The position numbers and the translations under genes were made by a program. Positions 17,554 to 25,775 of a stretch of DNA of 64,000 bases are shown piece after piece (the stretch's first letter is position 1; each line of letters starts with the position of its first letter). The notes under the pieces are model-generated. The model made no database searches, had not been told where the DNA came from, and was given only the letters and a program-made list of their open reading frames with translations. Source of the stretch: JAVBNA01 sp031551875. GTDB taxonomy: Bacteria; Bacillota; Clostridia; Oscillospirales; Acutalibacteraceae. The stretch covers positions 1 to 64,000 of the forward strand of contig JAVBNA010000015.1 of assembly GCA_031551875.1 (NCBI GenBank), in the 5' to 3' direction.

Positions 17554-19497
17554 TTACACGTCCAGGTTCTGCACATAGCGCGCGTTTCTCTCGATAAACT
17601 CTCTGCGGGGCTCCACTTTGTCCCCCATCAGGATGGTAAATATCTCGTCGGCGGCGGCCGCGTCACTGAGCTCCACCTTGACCATGGTGCGTGTTTCGGG
17701 GTTCATCGTGGTCTCCCACAGCTGTTCGGAGTCCATTTCACCAAGACCCTTATAGCGCTGCACCTCGGTCGTGCCCCCCATCTCCTGGATGATCGCGTCG
17801 CGCTCAGGGTCGGAGAAGGCATAGCGGTGGTTGTGCTTGCCCTTGGAAACGCGGTAGAGCGGCGGCTGGGCAATGTAAATGTTGCCGTTTTCCACAAGCG
17901 GCCGCATAAAGCGGAAAAAGAAGGTGAGTAAGAGCGTGCGGATATGGGAGCCGTCGACGTCGGCGTCGGCCATGATGATCACTTTGCCGTAGCGCAGCTT
18001 TTCGGTCTCCAGCTCTTCGCCGATGCCGCAGCCCAGCGCTGTCACGACCGGCATGAGCTTCTCGTTGCCGTACACCTTGTCGAGCCGCGCTTTTTCCACG
18101 TTGAGCATCTTGCCCCACAGCGGCAGGATGGCCTGATACCTCCGGTCTCGCCCTCCCTTGGCCGAGCCGCCCGCCGAGTCGCCCTCGACGATGTAGATCT
18201 CGGTGAGTTCGGGGTTGCGCTCCTGACAGTCGGCTAATTTCCCGGGCAATGACGCGTTCTCAAGCGCCGACTTGCGCCGCACCATCTCCTTGGCCTTGCG
18301 TGCGGCCTCACGCGCCCGTGCCGCGGCCAGCGCCTTGTCAAAAATAGCGCGCGCCACCGCGGGATTTTCCTCCAGGTAGGTGTAAAGCTTGTCGGAAACC
18401 GCGCCGTCCACGAGCGTACGGATGGGCGTGTTGCCCAGCTTGGCCTTGGTCTGGCCCTCAAACTGGGCCTCCTTGAGCTTGACGCTGATCACAACGGTCA
18501 GCCCCTCGCGGACATCCTCGCCGGTCAGATTCTTGTCATTTTCCTTGAGCACGCCGAATTTGCGCGCATAATCGTTCATCACCCGCGTCAGCGCCCGCTT
18601 GAAGCCCTCTTCATGGGTGCCGCCGTCGGTGGTGTGAATGTTGTTGGCAAAGGAGAGGATGAGCTCATTGTAGCTCTCGTTGTACTGCATGGCGATCTCT
18701 GCCTCGGCGTCTCCGTCGGGCGCGACAGCGGAAAAGAAGATCACCTCGTCGTGCACCACCTCATAGGCGCGCTTTTTGTGGATATATTCAACAAAGGAGC
18801 GAATACCCCCCTCATAGCAGAACCGGTCGCACACCACCTCGTCGCCCCGCTTGTCGCTGAGCACGATGTTGACGCCGGCGTTGAGGAACGCCTGCTCGCG
18901 CAGCCGTGTCTGGAGCACCTCGTATTCAAAGTCGGTGGTCTCGGAGAAAATCTCCGCATCAGGCCGGAAGGTGACGACACTGCCCGTTTCCGCCGTGTCG
19001 CCGACGATGTGCAAATCCTCGGTGGAGTTGCCCCGCTCAAAGCGCTGACGGTGGACATGTTCGCCGTCGCGCACCTCGACCTCAAGCCATTCGGACAGGG
19101 CGTTGACCACCGACGCGCCCACGCCGTGCAGGCCGCCCGAGACCTTGTAGCCGCCGCCGCCGAACTTACCGCCCGCGTGCAGCATGGTGAACACGACGGT
19201 CACCGCCGGGATGCCCATCTTAGGCTGAATGCCCACGGGGATGCCGCGGCCGTTGTCGGTCACCCGGATGATGTTGCCGGGCAGAATCTCCACGTCGATG
19301 CGGTCACAGAAACCGGCGAGCGCTTCGTCGATGGCGTTGTCCACGATCTCATAGACCAGGTGGTGAAGCCCGCGCGGTCCCGTCGAGCCGATGTACATGC
19401 CCGGACGCTTACGAACCGCCTCAAGCCCTTCGAGCACCTGAATCTGGTCGCCGCCGTAATTCTCGGTCGCCTGTGATATTCCATGTGTGTTTTCCAA
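17554..19497 (-). CDS. gyrB: DNA gyrase subunit B
   Basis: This is the ATPase and TOPRIM subunit of gyrase, 647 residues. The GHKL ATPase shows EIVDNAIDEALAG, DNGRGIPVG and SGGLHGVGASVVNALS. The TOPRIM domain shows IYIVEGDSAGGSAKGGRDR and DADVDGSHIRTLLLTFF. The usual PLR/KGK motif reads PLWGKMLNVEKA, placing Trp at the position equivalent to E. coli Lys447, while Asp426 is kept. The length matches Firmicute GyrB, without the E. coli insertion. It is transcribed with the flanking zinc-ribbon genes. Confidence 0.98.
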   Translation of the reverse strand: MENTHGISQATENYGGDQIQVLEGLEAVRKRPGMYIGSTGPRGLHHLVYEIVDNAIDEALAGFCDRIDVEILPGNIIRVTDNGRGIPVGIQPKMGIPAVTVVFTMLHAGGKFGGGGYKVSGGLHGVGASVVNALSEWLEVEVRDGEHVHRQRFERGNSTEDLHIVGDTAETGSVVTFRPDAEIFSETTDFEYEVLQTRLREQAFLNAGVNIVLSDKRGDEVVCDRFCYEGGIRSFVEYIHKKRAYEVVHDEVIFFSAVAPDGDAEAEIAMQYNESYNELILSFANNIHTTDGGTHEEGFKRALTRVMNDYARKFGVLKENDKNLTGEDVREGLTVVISVKLKEAQFEGQTKAKLGNTPIRTLVDGAVSDKLYTYLEENPAVARAIFDKALAAARAREAARKAKEMVRRKSALENASLPGKLADCQERNPELTEIYIVEGDSAGGSAKGGRDRRYQAILPLWGKMLNVEKARLDKVYGNEKLMPVVTALGCGIGEELETEKLRYGKVIIMADADVDGSHIRTLLLTFFFRFMRPLVENGNIYIAQPPLYRVSKGKHNHRYAFSDPERDAIIQEMGGTTEVQRYKGLGEMDSEQLWETTMNPETRTMVKVELSDAAAADEIFTILMGDKVEPRREFIERNARYVQNLDV

Positions 19498-19538
19498 AAC
19501 GATCTCCTCTTCCTCGTAGGGATGTGCAGATTGATTCC

Positions 19539-19967
19539 CTACTGTTGTTTTTCCTTTTGCCGGCGCCTGCGCACGCTTTTAGAGGGCTTATGCGCCGGGG
19601 CGGGCGTCTGCTCCGCAGGCTTGGGCACACCGCCCAGCAGGCTCCGGCCGGACGCCGTATAAACTTTCCCGTCGGCGGTTTTATAGCGAATGGTCAGCGG
19701 CACGAGTGCAAACGCGCCCAGCGTGAGAAACAGCGACGCGAAGGCGATGAACACCCCGTCCACGTCGAGCGCCCGCAGCAGCAGCACGTTGAGCAGCAGG
19801 CACAGCGCAAACAGCATGGTAAACAGCACCACCGTGCCTCCGCTCAGCTTCGCGCGGAATTCCTTCTCACAGTGGGGGCAGCGTCTGAGACCAAGCATGT
19901 GTCCCGAAACCACCTTTTTATAGCTGTAATGCATCCCGCAATGGGGACAGCGCGGCAATGTAAACAT
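19539..19967 (-). CDS. Zinc-ribbon membrane protein A
   Basis: A 142-residue protein: an N-terminal zinc ribbon (LPRCPHCGMHYSYKK ... RRCPHCEKEF, two CxxC motifs about 20 residues apart), two membrane helices (about 46-66 and 72-92), then a short basic tail ending in RRRRQKEKQQ. The layout resembles the cxxc_20_cxxc group. It is clearly paralogous to the next gene upstream, sharing LPRCPxCG, SY-K, the second CxxC and the SG-V start of the first helix. Only 6 bases separate the two genes. Function is unknown; membrane-bound with a nucleic-acid-like basic tail is what can be seen. Confidence 0.65.
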   Translation of the reverse strand: MFTLPRCPHCGMHYSYKKVVSGHMLGLRRCPHCEKEFRAKLSGGTVVLFTMLFALCLLLNVLLLRALDVDGVFIAFASLFLTLGAFALVPLTIRYKTADGKVYTASGRSLLGGVPKPAEQTPAPAHKPSKSVRRRRQKEKQQ

Positions 19968-19973
19968 AATCCA

Positions 19974-21212
19974 TTACTTCCTGTATGTATTCTCCCGCGC
20001 GCCGTTTCCTGTCCGCGAAGGGGCATTTCTTTCGAAGTCGCGGTCGCCCCGGTGCTCGGGGTTTGGCCTGCGTCCCTGTTCGGGACGCCCCTGCGGCGGC
20101 CTTCTCTGTCCGTCGGGGCGGTTTCCCTGCGGGGACTGGGGCGGACGGCGTCCCGCGTCGGGACGGGCACGTCGGGGGTCTGTGCGCTGCTGCGGGGGTC
20201 TCCTCTGTGCGTCCGGACGGCTTTGTGCCGGTCTCCCCTGCTGCCCCGTCCTGCGATCTGCTTCGGGTCTGCGGGGCGTCTCACGCCCTCTCTCCCGCTC
20301 ATCCTGCTGTCGGGCGTTTGCCGTCTTTATTTTCACGGTCAGGTCGTTCCACAGCACTTTGACCTCGGCAGCGCCCCTGCGGGCAATCTCCGCAACCCAA
20401 CCACCTGCTCGTTTCATGTATTCCCACGCCACGCCGGCGTATTTCACGATAAATGAACCCGCCTGTACGGCGAACGCGGCAATCGCCGCGCCGGCCTGCC
20501 TGGCGAATGCGGCCACGCTTGCCAGCAAATCATTCATGCCGCCCTGTCCCGTATTTGTCCGGGCGGGGGCGGTTTGTGTGCGCCTTTGTGCGGGTGTCCG
20601 GCTTTCCGGGCGCTTTGCGCGCGGTTCCTGCCGCGGCGCATATCGGCGGTCTCCCGGCTTACGCTCTTCCGTGCGCGCACGGGGCGGCGCCAGAGGCCGA
20701 TCGCGCAGGGTCTCCTCCTCCGGTCTGGACGGCCGCATTGCCGGTCTCGGCCGGTTTTCAGGCGCCGGACGGACGGACGGCGCGCTGCGCGGCACGCTCT
20801 GCCGGGCGGGCGGTACAAAAGCCTGCCCGCTGCCCGGATGGTAGATCTTGGTGCGCGGGGGACGCCTCTCCCCCTCCGGCGGCCTCGCTCCACGCGGCGG
20901 GGCGACGCCCTTCTTCCGCCGCAGGCTCATCATGAGCGGCAGCAGAAAATACATCCCGACCAGCGGGATGGCCATGAAACCCAGCGCGACGCCGCTGATC
21001 TTGCCCTCAAAGCCGCCGAACATGAAGAAAATAAGCACCTCAAGGGCAATCAGCCCCACGACGATGAGAAAGACGCTGCCGCTGTAATGGATGGTGTAAT
21101 CCGCATGGCATCGGTCACAGGGCTGCTCGTTGTATTTGCGCATGTCCCACGCTTTTCCGTAGCTGACCGGCTTCCCGCAGTAAGGGCATCGCGGAAGTTT
21201 CATGAAGCTCAT
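19974..21212 (-). CDS. Zinc-ribbon membrane protein B with a long basic low-complexity domain
   Basis: A 412-residue protein. Residues 1-38 form a zinc ribbon (LPRCPYCGKPVSYGK ... PCDRCHADY), 45-90 two membrane helices, and about 95-215 a Pro/Arg-rich region. About 220-285 is an Ala-rich helical stretch (FARQAGAAIAAFAVQAG ... YMKRAGGWVAEIARRG), and the remainder an Arg/Pro/Gln/Gly-rich tail. ATG 21212, nine bases after GGGAGG, is chosen as start. It is a tandem paralogue of protein A with a 300-residue extension. The strong positive charge suggests binding to nucleic acid or acidic polymer at the membrane (inference). Repeated PQ-rich segments suggest fast evolution. Confidence 0.65.
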   Translation of the reverse strand: MSFMKLPRCPYCGKPVSYGKAWDMRKYNEQPCDRCHADYTIHYSGSVFLIVVGLIALEVLIFFMFGGFEGKISGVALGFMAIPLVGMYFLLPLMMSLRRKKGVAPPRGARPPEGERRPPRTKIYHPGSGQAFVPPARQSVPRSAPSVRPAPENRPRPAMRPSRPEEETLRDRPLAPPRARTEERKPGDRRYAPRQEPRAKRPESRTPAQRRTQTAPARTNTGQGGMNDLLASVAAFARQAGAAIAAFAVQAGSFIVKYAGVAWEYMKRAGGWVAEIARRGAAEVKVLWNDLTVKIKTANARQQDERERGRETPRRPEADRRTGQQGRPAQSRPDAQRRPPQQRTDPRRARPDAGRRPPQSPQGNRPDGQRRPPQGRPEQGRRPNPEHRGDRDFERNAPSRTGNGARENTYRK

Positions 21213-21273
21213 AAAATAGTTGCCTCCCATTTCGGATCTCCCGGTTGCGCCGGGAGTATCTGTCCCGCCGGCC

Positions 21274-21549
21274 TTATTGCCCTGCCGTATACGCCCGGCC
21301 GGGCCGCGCGCGCTTCCAAAGCGTCGCGGAGGACAGCTGTGTGATATAAATGCTCCGCCGTCCGGCGCGGTCCATACAGACCACGAAGGATTTCGGAAGC
21401 TCATCGGTTACGTTGATGACGTCCCCGCCCCTCTCCCCTGCCGCGAGATATTCGCGGGTGCTTTTCGCGAGGGTGGACGTGTCCAGGTCAAAAATACCGA
21501 CAATTTCGTCGGCACGGACGACGGTGTCCTGTCCGAGATGGATATACAT
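21274..21549 (-). CDS. remB: RemB (YaaB), DUF370 family regulator
   Basis: MYIHLGQDTVVRADEIVGIFDLDT at the start and PKSFVVCMDRAGRRSIYITQLSSATLWKR later match RemB/YaaB. This small protein is encoded between recF and gyrB in Bacillus and belongs to the RemA/DUF370 DNA-binding family. RemA-type proteins control extracellular matrix genes; the role of RemB is less clear. The product here is 91 residues, with about 10 extra at the C-terminus. It begins 3 bases after the recF stop, in the classic recF-remB-gyrB order. Confidence 0.9.
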   Translation of the reverse strand: MYIHLGQDTVVRADEIVGIFDLDTSTLAKSTREYLAAGERGGDVINVTDELPKSFVVCMDRAGRRSIYITQLSSATLWKRARPGRAYTAGQ

Positions 21550-21552
21550 GCG

Positions 21553-22677
21553 TCATTCTCCGTTTGGTGTAATCTCCGGCCCATTCTCTGTGCGCGCAAA
21601 GGAAAATTCCCGGCAGGCGGCGCTCTGGTCAAACTGAAGGCCGGGCTCGCAGGTGGTGATAAAAAGCTGCCAGCCGTCCAGGTGGCGCAGGAGATAGGCC
21701 TGCCGCCCCTCGTCCAGCTCGCTCATCACGTCATCCAAAAAGACCGCGGGGGTCTCCCCCACCGTGTCGCGCAGCAGCTGCGCCTCGCCCAGTTTCAGCG
21801 CCAGCACGCACGACCGCTTTTGTCCCTGCGACCCGAAAGCACGCGCGGACACACCGCTCAGCGTCAGTTCGAGGTCGTCTCGGTGAGGCCCCGCGCCCGT
21901 GTGCCCCGCCTCAATGTCCTGACCCCGGCCTGCCGCAAGCTTTTCGCGCAGTGCAGCCGATTGTTCACCCGCGTCCTCGCTGTCGGGGTCAAAGACGGAC
22001 GAAAGGTATGAGAGCGAAAGTGTTTCCCGCCCGCCCGAAATGCCGTCATACACGCCGCGCACCCGGGGCGCCAGCCGTTTGATGTACCGCACCCGCCCGG
22101 CGGCTACGTGACCGCCCAGCACGGCGAGGTGCTCGTCCCAGACGTCCAGCGTGGGCAGAAGCCCACTGTGATAAGGGATGTCTTTGAGCAGCTTGCCCCG
22201 CTGTCCAAGCGCCCGTCGGTAGTTATTGAGCACACGTTCATAGCTCGGCTTGAGCTGACAGATTGCGCTGTCGAGAAATTTGCGCCGCTCCTCCGGCCCG
22301 TTTTGCACAAGCGAAAGGTGACTTGGGGAAAAGATTACGCCTAAAAACTGCCCGGTAAGACCTGAAGGACTTTTGAGGGGAATTTTGTTAAGGCTGGCTT
22401 CCCGTTTTCCGCCGCGCAGGAGCACCTCGCAGTCCTGTGTCCGGCCGCCGGCAAAAAACCGGCACCGCACCGCCGCCTCGGCACATCCAAACCGGACAAG
22501 CTCGCTGTCCGCGCTGCCGCGGAAGCTTTTCTCGCCGGTGCACAGCCACATGGCCTCGAGAAAGTTTGTTTTCCCTACGGCGTTTTCCCCGCGGATCACG
22601 TTGACACCCTCGCCCGGCTCAAGCCAGAACCGCGTCATGTTGCGGTAATCCTGAAGCTCAACCCGCTCAATTTTCAC
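21553..22677 (-). CDS. recF: DNA replication and repair protein RecF
   Basis: An ATPase that helps load RecA at single-strand gaps. The 374-residue product has Walker A GENAVGKTNFLEA, the RecF-specific LQDYRNM at the N-terminus, SxxQ-type signature SQGQKRSCVLALKL, and Walker B PAVFLDDVMSELD. GTG 22677 is taken as start, because the product then begins VKIERVELQDYRN as in other RecF proteins. This overlaps the end of the S4-domain gene by 11 bases, an arrangement common in Firmicutes. Confidence 0.95.
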   Translation of the reverse strand: MKIERVELQDYRNMTRFWLEPGEGVNVIRGENAVGKTNFLEAMWLCTGEKSFRGSADSELVRFGCAEAAVRCRFFAGGRTQDCEVLLRGGKREASLNKIPLKSPSGLTGQFLGVIFSPSHLSLVQNGPEERRKFLDSAICQLKPSYERVLNNYRRALGQRGKLLKDIPYHSGLLPTLDVWDEHLAVLGGHVAAGRVRYIKRLAPRVRGVYDGISGGRETLSLSYLSSVFDPDSEDAGEQSAALREKLAAGRGQDIEAGHTGAGPHRDDLELTLSGVSARAFGSQGQKRSCVLALKLGEAQLLRDTVGETPAVFLDDVMSELDEGRQAYLLRHLDGWQLFITTCEPGLQFDQSAACREFSFARTENGPEITPNGE

Positions 22678-22888
22678 CGCGCACCTCGTACCTGACGCCC
22701 TCAAAGGTGACGACGTCGCCCGGACGCAGCTTTTTGCCCCGCTGGGTGCACACTTCGCCGCCGACGTACACCTGGCTGTCCTGAATGAGCAGCTTGGCCT
22801 GCCCGCCGGTGCCGACCGCACCCGCTTTTTTCAGCAGGTCGTCAAGGCGGATGAATTCACTCTGAATCAAAACAATCTCTGTCGTCAT
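22667..22888 (-). CDS. rlbA: S4-domain RNA-binding protein YaaA (RlbA)
   Basis: A 73-residue S4-domain protein (IRLDDLLKKAGAVGTGGQAKLLIQDSQVYVGGEVCTQRGKKLRPGDVVTF). It lies between dnaN and recF, exactly as in Bacillus yaaA. The S4 fold binds structured RNA; the family has been linked to ribosome assembly. The start ATG 22888 is 3 bases from the dnaN stop. Its 3' end overlaps recF, implying translational coupling. Confidence 0.92.
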   Translation of the reverse strand: MTTEIVLIQSEFIRLDDLLKKAGAVGTGGQAKLLIQDSQVYVGGEVCTQRGKKLRPGDVVTFEGVRYEVRGEN

Positions 22889-22891
22889 AGT

Positions 22892-24016
22892 TTACTCCGC
22901 TCCGGCGGCTTCCACCTCCGCCTTCAGCCGCATGGGCAGCACCAGGTAGAGAAAAGCGTCCCCCTCGCAGGGCATGATTTTCATCGGGCTGACCGGCCCT
23001 TTAATCACAATGCGCACCTCGGCCTCTTCACAGGCCTTGAGCGCGTCCATCAGGTAGCGGTTGTTGAAACCCATCTCCACTTCCTCGCCGTGCAGGCTGA
23101 CCTCCATCTGATCCTTGGCCTTGCCCAGCGCGGTCACGCAGGAGAAAAAGGCGGTATGCTCGGTGAATTTGCAGCGAATCGCGTTTTTGATGCGGTCGGA
23201 AATGACCAGCGACACGCGCTCAATGCACTCATAGAAGCGGCGGGTATTCATCACAATGGAGGTATTCGAATCCTGCGGAATGGAGGCCTCATATTCGAGG
23301 AATTCCCCGTCCAGCAGGCGGGAAAAGACAGTATAATCGCCGATCTGGAACATGATGTGCCGCTTGCTGACCGCAAAGGTGATGTTGTCCTCCGCCTCCC
23401 CGATTAGCTTTTCCACCTCGCCCAGCGTTTTCCCCGGCACGACAAAGCTTCCGGTTTCCTCGGTGCGGATGGGCTCGGTGCGGATGGCCATGCGGTAGCC
23501 GTCCACCGACACCAGACGCAGCCGTCCGGGCCTAAGCTCAAACAGGATGCCCGTATGGATGGGCTTGGCGTCGCTGACCGCAACGGCGAAGCGGGTCTGG
23601 TGAATCATGCTGTAGAGCACCTTGCCCTCAAGCTCGACCTCCACGGTGTTCTTCACCGCGGGCAGTTCGGGAAACTCAAGCGCCGAAATGCCCATCAGGG
23701 AAAAGTTGGTTTCCCCGCTGGAGATAACCGTGGTCAGCCGGTCGTCCACCTCGATGTCCACCGTCTCTCCGGGCAGCCGCCGGATGATGTCGGCAAACAG
23801 CCGTGCGCTGAGCACGATTTCGCCGCCCATGTCCACCCGGGCATCAATCGTGGTTTTCATCGCCATGTCCATGTCATAGCCGGTCAGCTCCAGCCCGCCC
23901 GACACCGTGCGCAGCAGGATGCCTTCCAGCGCGGCGATGGACGATTTGGTGCTGACGCACCGGATGACGTTGCTGACGGCGTCGCTGAGTTTTTGCTGGT
24001 CACAAAAGATTTTCAT
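22892..24016 (-). CDS. dnaN: DNA polymerase III beta sliding clamp
   Basis: The 374-residue processivity clamp has three similar domains. It starts MKIFCDQQKLSDAVSNVIRC, includes the central SVDGYRMA motif, and ends with a conserved PMK/LVLPMRL region (VSPMKIMP, YLVLPMRL). ACGAGGAGTTTTACG precedes the ATG. A minus-strand TATAAT at 24048-24043 offers a possible separate promoter inside oriC, although dnaA lies just upstream on the same strand. Confidence 0.97.
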   Translation of the reverse strand: MKIFCDQQKLSDAVSNVIRCVSTKSSIAALEGILLRTVSGGLELTGYDMDMAMKTTIDARVDMGGEIVLSARLFADIIRRLPGETVDIEVDDRLTTVISSGETNFSLMGISALEFPELPAVKNTVEVELEGKVLYSMIHQTRFAVAVSDAKPIHTGILFELRPGRLRLVSVDGYRMAIRTEPIRTEETGSFVVPGKTLGEVEKLIGEAEDNITFAVSKRHIMFQIGDYTVFSRLLDGEFLEYEASIPQDSNTSIVMNTRRFYECIERVSLVISDRIKNAIRCKFTEHTAFFSCVTALGKAKDQMEVSLHGEEVEMGFNNRYLMDALKACEEAEVRIVIKGPVSPMKIMPCEGDAFLYLVLPMRLKAEVEAAGAE

Positions 24017-24256
24017 CGTAAAACTCCTCGTTATGAAAGGATATTATATCTATTTATTTTAGTATACGTAGTAGGGGCTGTGAATTTGTGGAAAAGCGGG
24101 GGCAACCCCGCTTCCCGCCTGAAAAAATGGAAAAAATCGCCTGTGAAAAGGTTTGGGGAGGGCTGTGGAAAAATAAACACCCTCAAAAAGTTTTACACAG
24201 GGACGTGGAAAAGATCTGGTGGAATGTGGAAAAATATCGGAAAACCAAGAGAGTTT
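24017..24256. other. oriC: oriC: DnaA boxes and unwinding region in the dnaA-dnaN spacer
   Basis: The 240-base spacer holds three exact TGTGGAAAA boxes (24087-24095, 24164-24172, 24225-24233) and a one-mismatch copy at 24204-24212, all in one orientation. On the minus strand the box at 24095-24087 is followed directly by a second box-like AATTCACAG, then CCCC, then TACTACGTATACTA (24073-24060), then an AT-rich stretch to about 24041. This order (DnaA boxes, GC cluster, DnaA-trios, AT-rich DNA) is that of the Bacillus basal unwinding system, which also lies between dnaA and dnaN. Confidence 0.88.
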
Positions 24257-25570
24257 TCAGCTCTGAATGTTCTTGATCAAATCCTCGACCATCGCCTTGA
24301 GATGGGAGTCGGTCTGCATGTTTTTCTCGATCTGCTGAAGCCCGTATGAGATGGTGGAATGGTCGCGTCCGCCGAATTCCTCACCGATGGCAACCATGGA
24401 CATCTGGGTGATCTCACGCACAACGTAGACGGCCACCTGGCGGGCGGTGGAAATTTTGGCCGAGCGGCGCGCCGAACGGATCTCGGCGGCGGTGACGCCG
24501 TAGGAACGGGCAACCTCCTCGATGATTTTGCTGACCGTGACGGGGGGCGCCTGCTCATTGTTGAGGATGTCAGAAATGGCGCGCTGGGCGGTGGTCATAA
24601 TGGGCGGTTCGCCCTGCAACAGATGATAGGCCTTGAGCTTTTTGACCGCACCCTCCAGCTGGCGAATGTTGCTTTTGAGGCGGGTGGCGATGAATTCGCA
24701 CACGTTGTCCTCAATGTCAATGTCAAGCAGCTCGGCCTTGCGCTGTACAATGGCGATGCGTGTCTCGATGTCGGGCGGCTGTACGTCGGCCAGCAGACCG
24801 CTTTCAAAGCGGGTGCGCAGCCGATCCTCCAGCGTGAGGATTTCCTTGGGCGGACGGTCACTGGTCATGACAATCTGCTTTTTTGCCTCATAGAGATGGT
24901 TAAAAGTGTGGAAAAATTCCTCTTCGGTCTGGATTTTGCCGCCGATAAACTGAATGTCGTCCACGAGGAGGATGTCGGCCTGACGGTACTTGGCCCGGAA
25001 CTCAGGCTGTGTGTTGTAGCGGATGGCCTCGATCAGCTCATTGGTGAACTGGTCGCCTTTGACGTAGATGATGTTGAATTTGGGTCTGTGCACGTGGATG
25101 TAATTGCAGATCGCATACATCAGGTGAGTTTTGCCCAGACCGGAGTTGCCGTAGATAAACAGCGGATTATAGGCCGCGGCAGGCTGCTCGGACACCGCCT
25201 GTGACGCCGCGTGGGCAAAGCGGTTGGACGGCCCGACAATGAAGGTGTTGAAGGTATAGCTGTAGTCGGGGCCGTTGAAGATCATATCCCCCGGATCGGG
25301 GTCAAGAGGCAGGTCGTCCTCGGGCGTCACCATGACAGGATGCAGTGCCACGCCGTACACCGACTCAAAGGCCTCCATCAGGAGAAGATAATAATTCTTA
25401 TTGACAATCTGCCGGTGAAAATTGCTCGGCAGCTTGATGGTGGCCAGTTTTTTGTCCAGGTCGACCGACACGGGCTCGATCCGCGAAAACCAGGAACTGA
25501 ACGCCACGTCGGAAATTTGCTCGCTTATATACTTGGAAGCCGCTTCCCAGGCTTCCGCAAATGATTCCAT
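24257..25570 (-). CDS. dnaA: Chromosomal replication initiator DnaA
   Basis: A 437-residue AAA+ initiator. Domain I begins MESFAEAWEAASKYI. The AAA+ core has Walker A YGNSGLGKTHLMYA and Walker B ILLVDDIQFIGGK. Domain IV has the helix-turn-helix signature FGGRDHSTISYGLQ that reads DnaA boxes. The start is ATG 25570; GTG 25573, eight bases after GGAGG, is an equally good choice. An in-frame ATG at 25594 lies before the binding site and is unlikely. It has its own strong promoter and a long spacer (oriC) before dnaN. Confidence 0.98.
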   Translation of the reverse strand: MESFAEAWEAASKYISEQISDVAFSSWFSRIEPVSVDLDKKLATIKLPSNFHRQIVNKNYYLLLMEAFESVYGVALHPVMVTPEDDLPLDPDPGDMIFNGPDYSYTFNTFIVGPSNRFAHAASQAVSEQPAAAYNPLFIYGNSGLGKTHLMYAICNYIHVHRPKFNIIYVKGDQFTNELIEAIRYNTQPEFRAKYRQADILLVDDIQFIGGKIQTEEEFFHTFNHLYEAKKQIVMTSDRPPKEILTLEDRLRTRFESGLLADVQPPDIETRIAIVQRKAELLDIDIEDNVCEFIATRLKSNIRQLEGAVKKLKAYHLLQGEPPIMTTAQRAISDILNNEQAPPVTVSKIIEEVARSYGVTAAEIRSARRSAKISTARQVAVYVVREITQMSMVAIGEEFGGRDHSTISYGLQQIEKNMQTDSHLKAMVEDLIKNIQS

Positions 25571-25639
25571 CACAGTAAGATCCTCCGATAACATGAGTAA
25601 AAATAAAGGGGCATAATGTCCCAGAATATTAACATTAAT

Positions 25640-25668
25640 ATTGTATCATAAACCGGACGTGTTTTCAA
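25640..25668 (-). promoter_or_regulatory. dnaA promoter
   Basis: On the minus strand TTGAAA (25668-25663), a 17-base spacer and TACAAT (25645-25640) lie about 70 bases before dnaA. No DnaA box of the TGTGGAAAA type is seen here, so simple autorepression at this site is not evident. Confidence 0.85.
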
Positions 25669-25708
25669 TAAAAATGCTTGTAAATTTGCCGTGAACAAGG
25701 ATAAATAA

Positions 25709-25752
25709 AAAAAGGATACAATTTGTATTTGAAATACAAATTGTATCCTTTT
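25709..25752 (-). terminator. serS terminator (20-bp near-perfect palindrome)
   Basis: The 20-base arms 25711-25730 and 25732-25751 are perfectly complementary around one base. They lie 24 bases past the serS stop, with TTTTTTTATTTAT following on the minus strand. This isolates serS from dnaA. Confidence 0.9.
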
Positions 25753-25775
25753 CAAGTCACGTAAACCGCGAAGAT

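Noticed and set aside
24907..24915. TGTGGAAAA inside dnaA, and the inverse copy in gyrB at 17888-17896
   Set aside because: Both fall in conserved coding segments (for dnaA the FFHTFNHL region), so they are probably amino-acid driven rather than regulatory.
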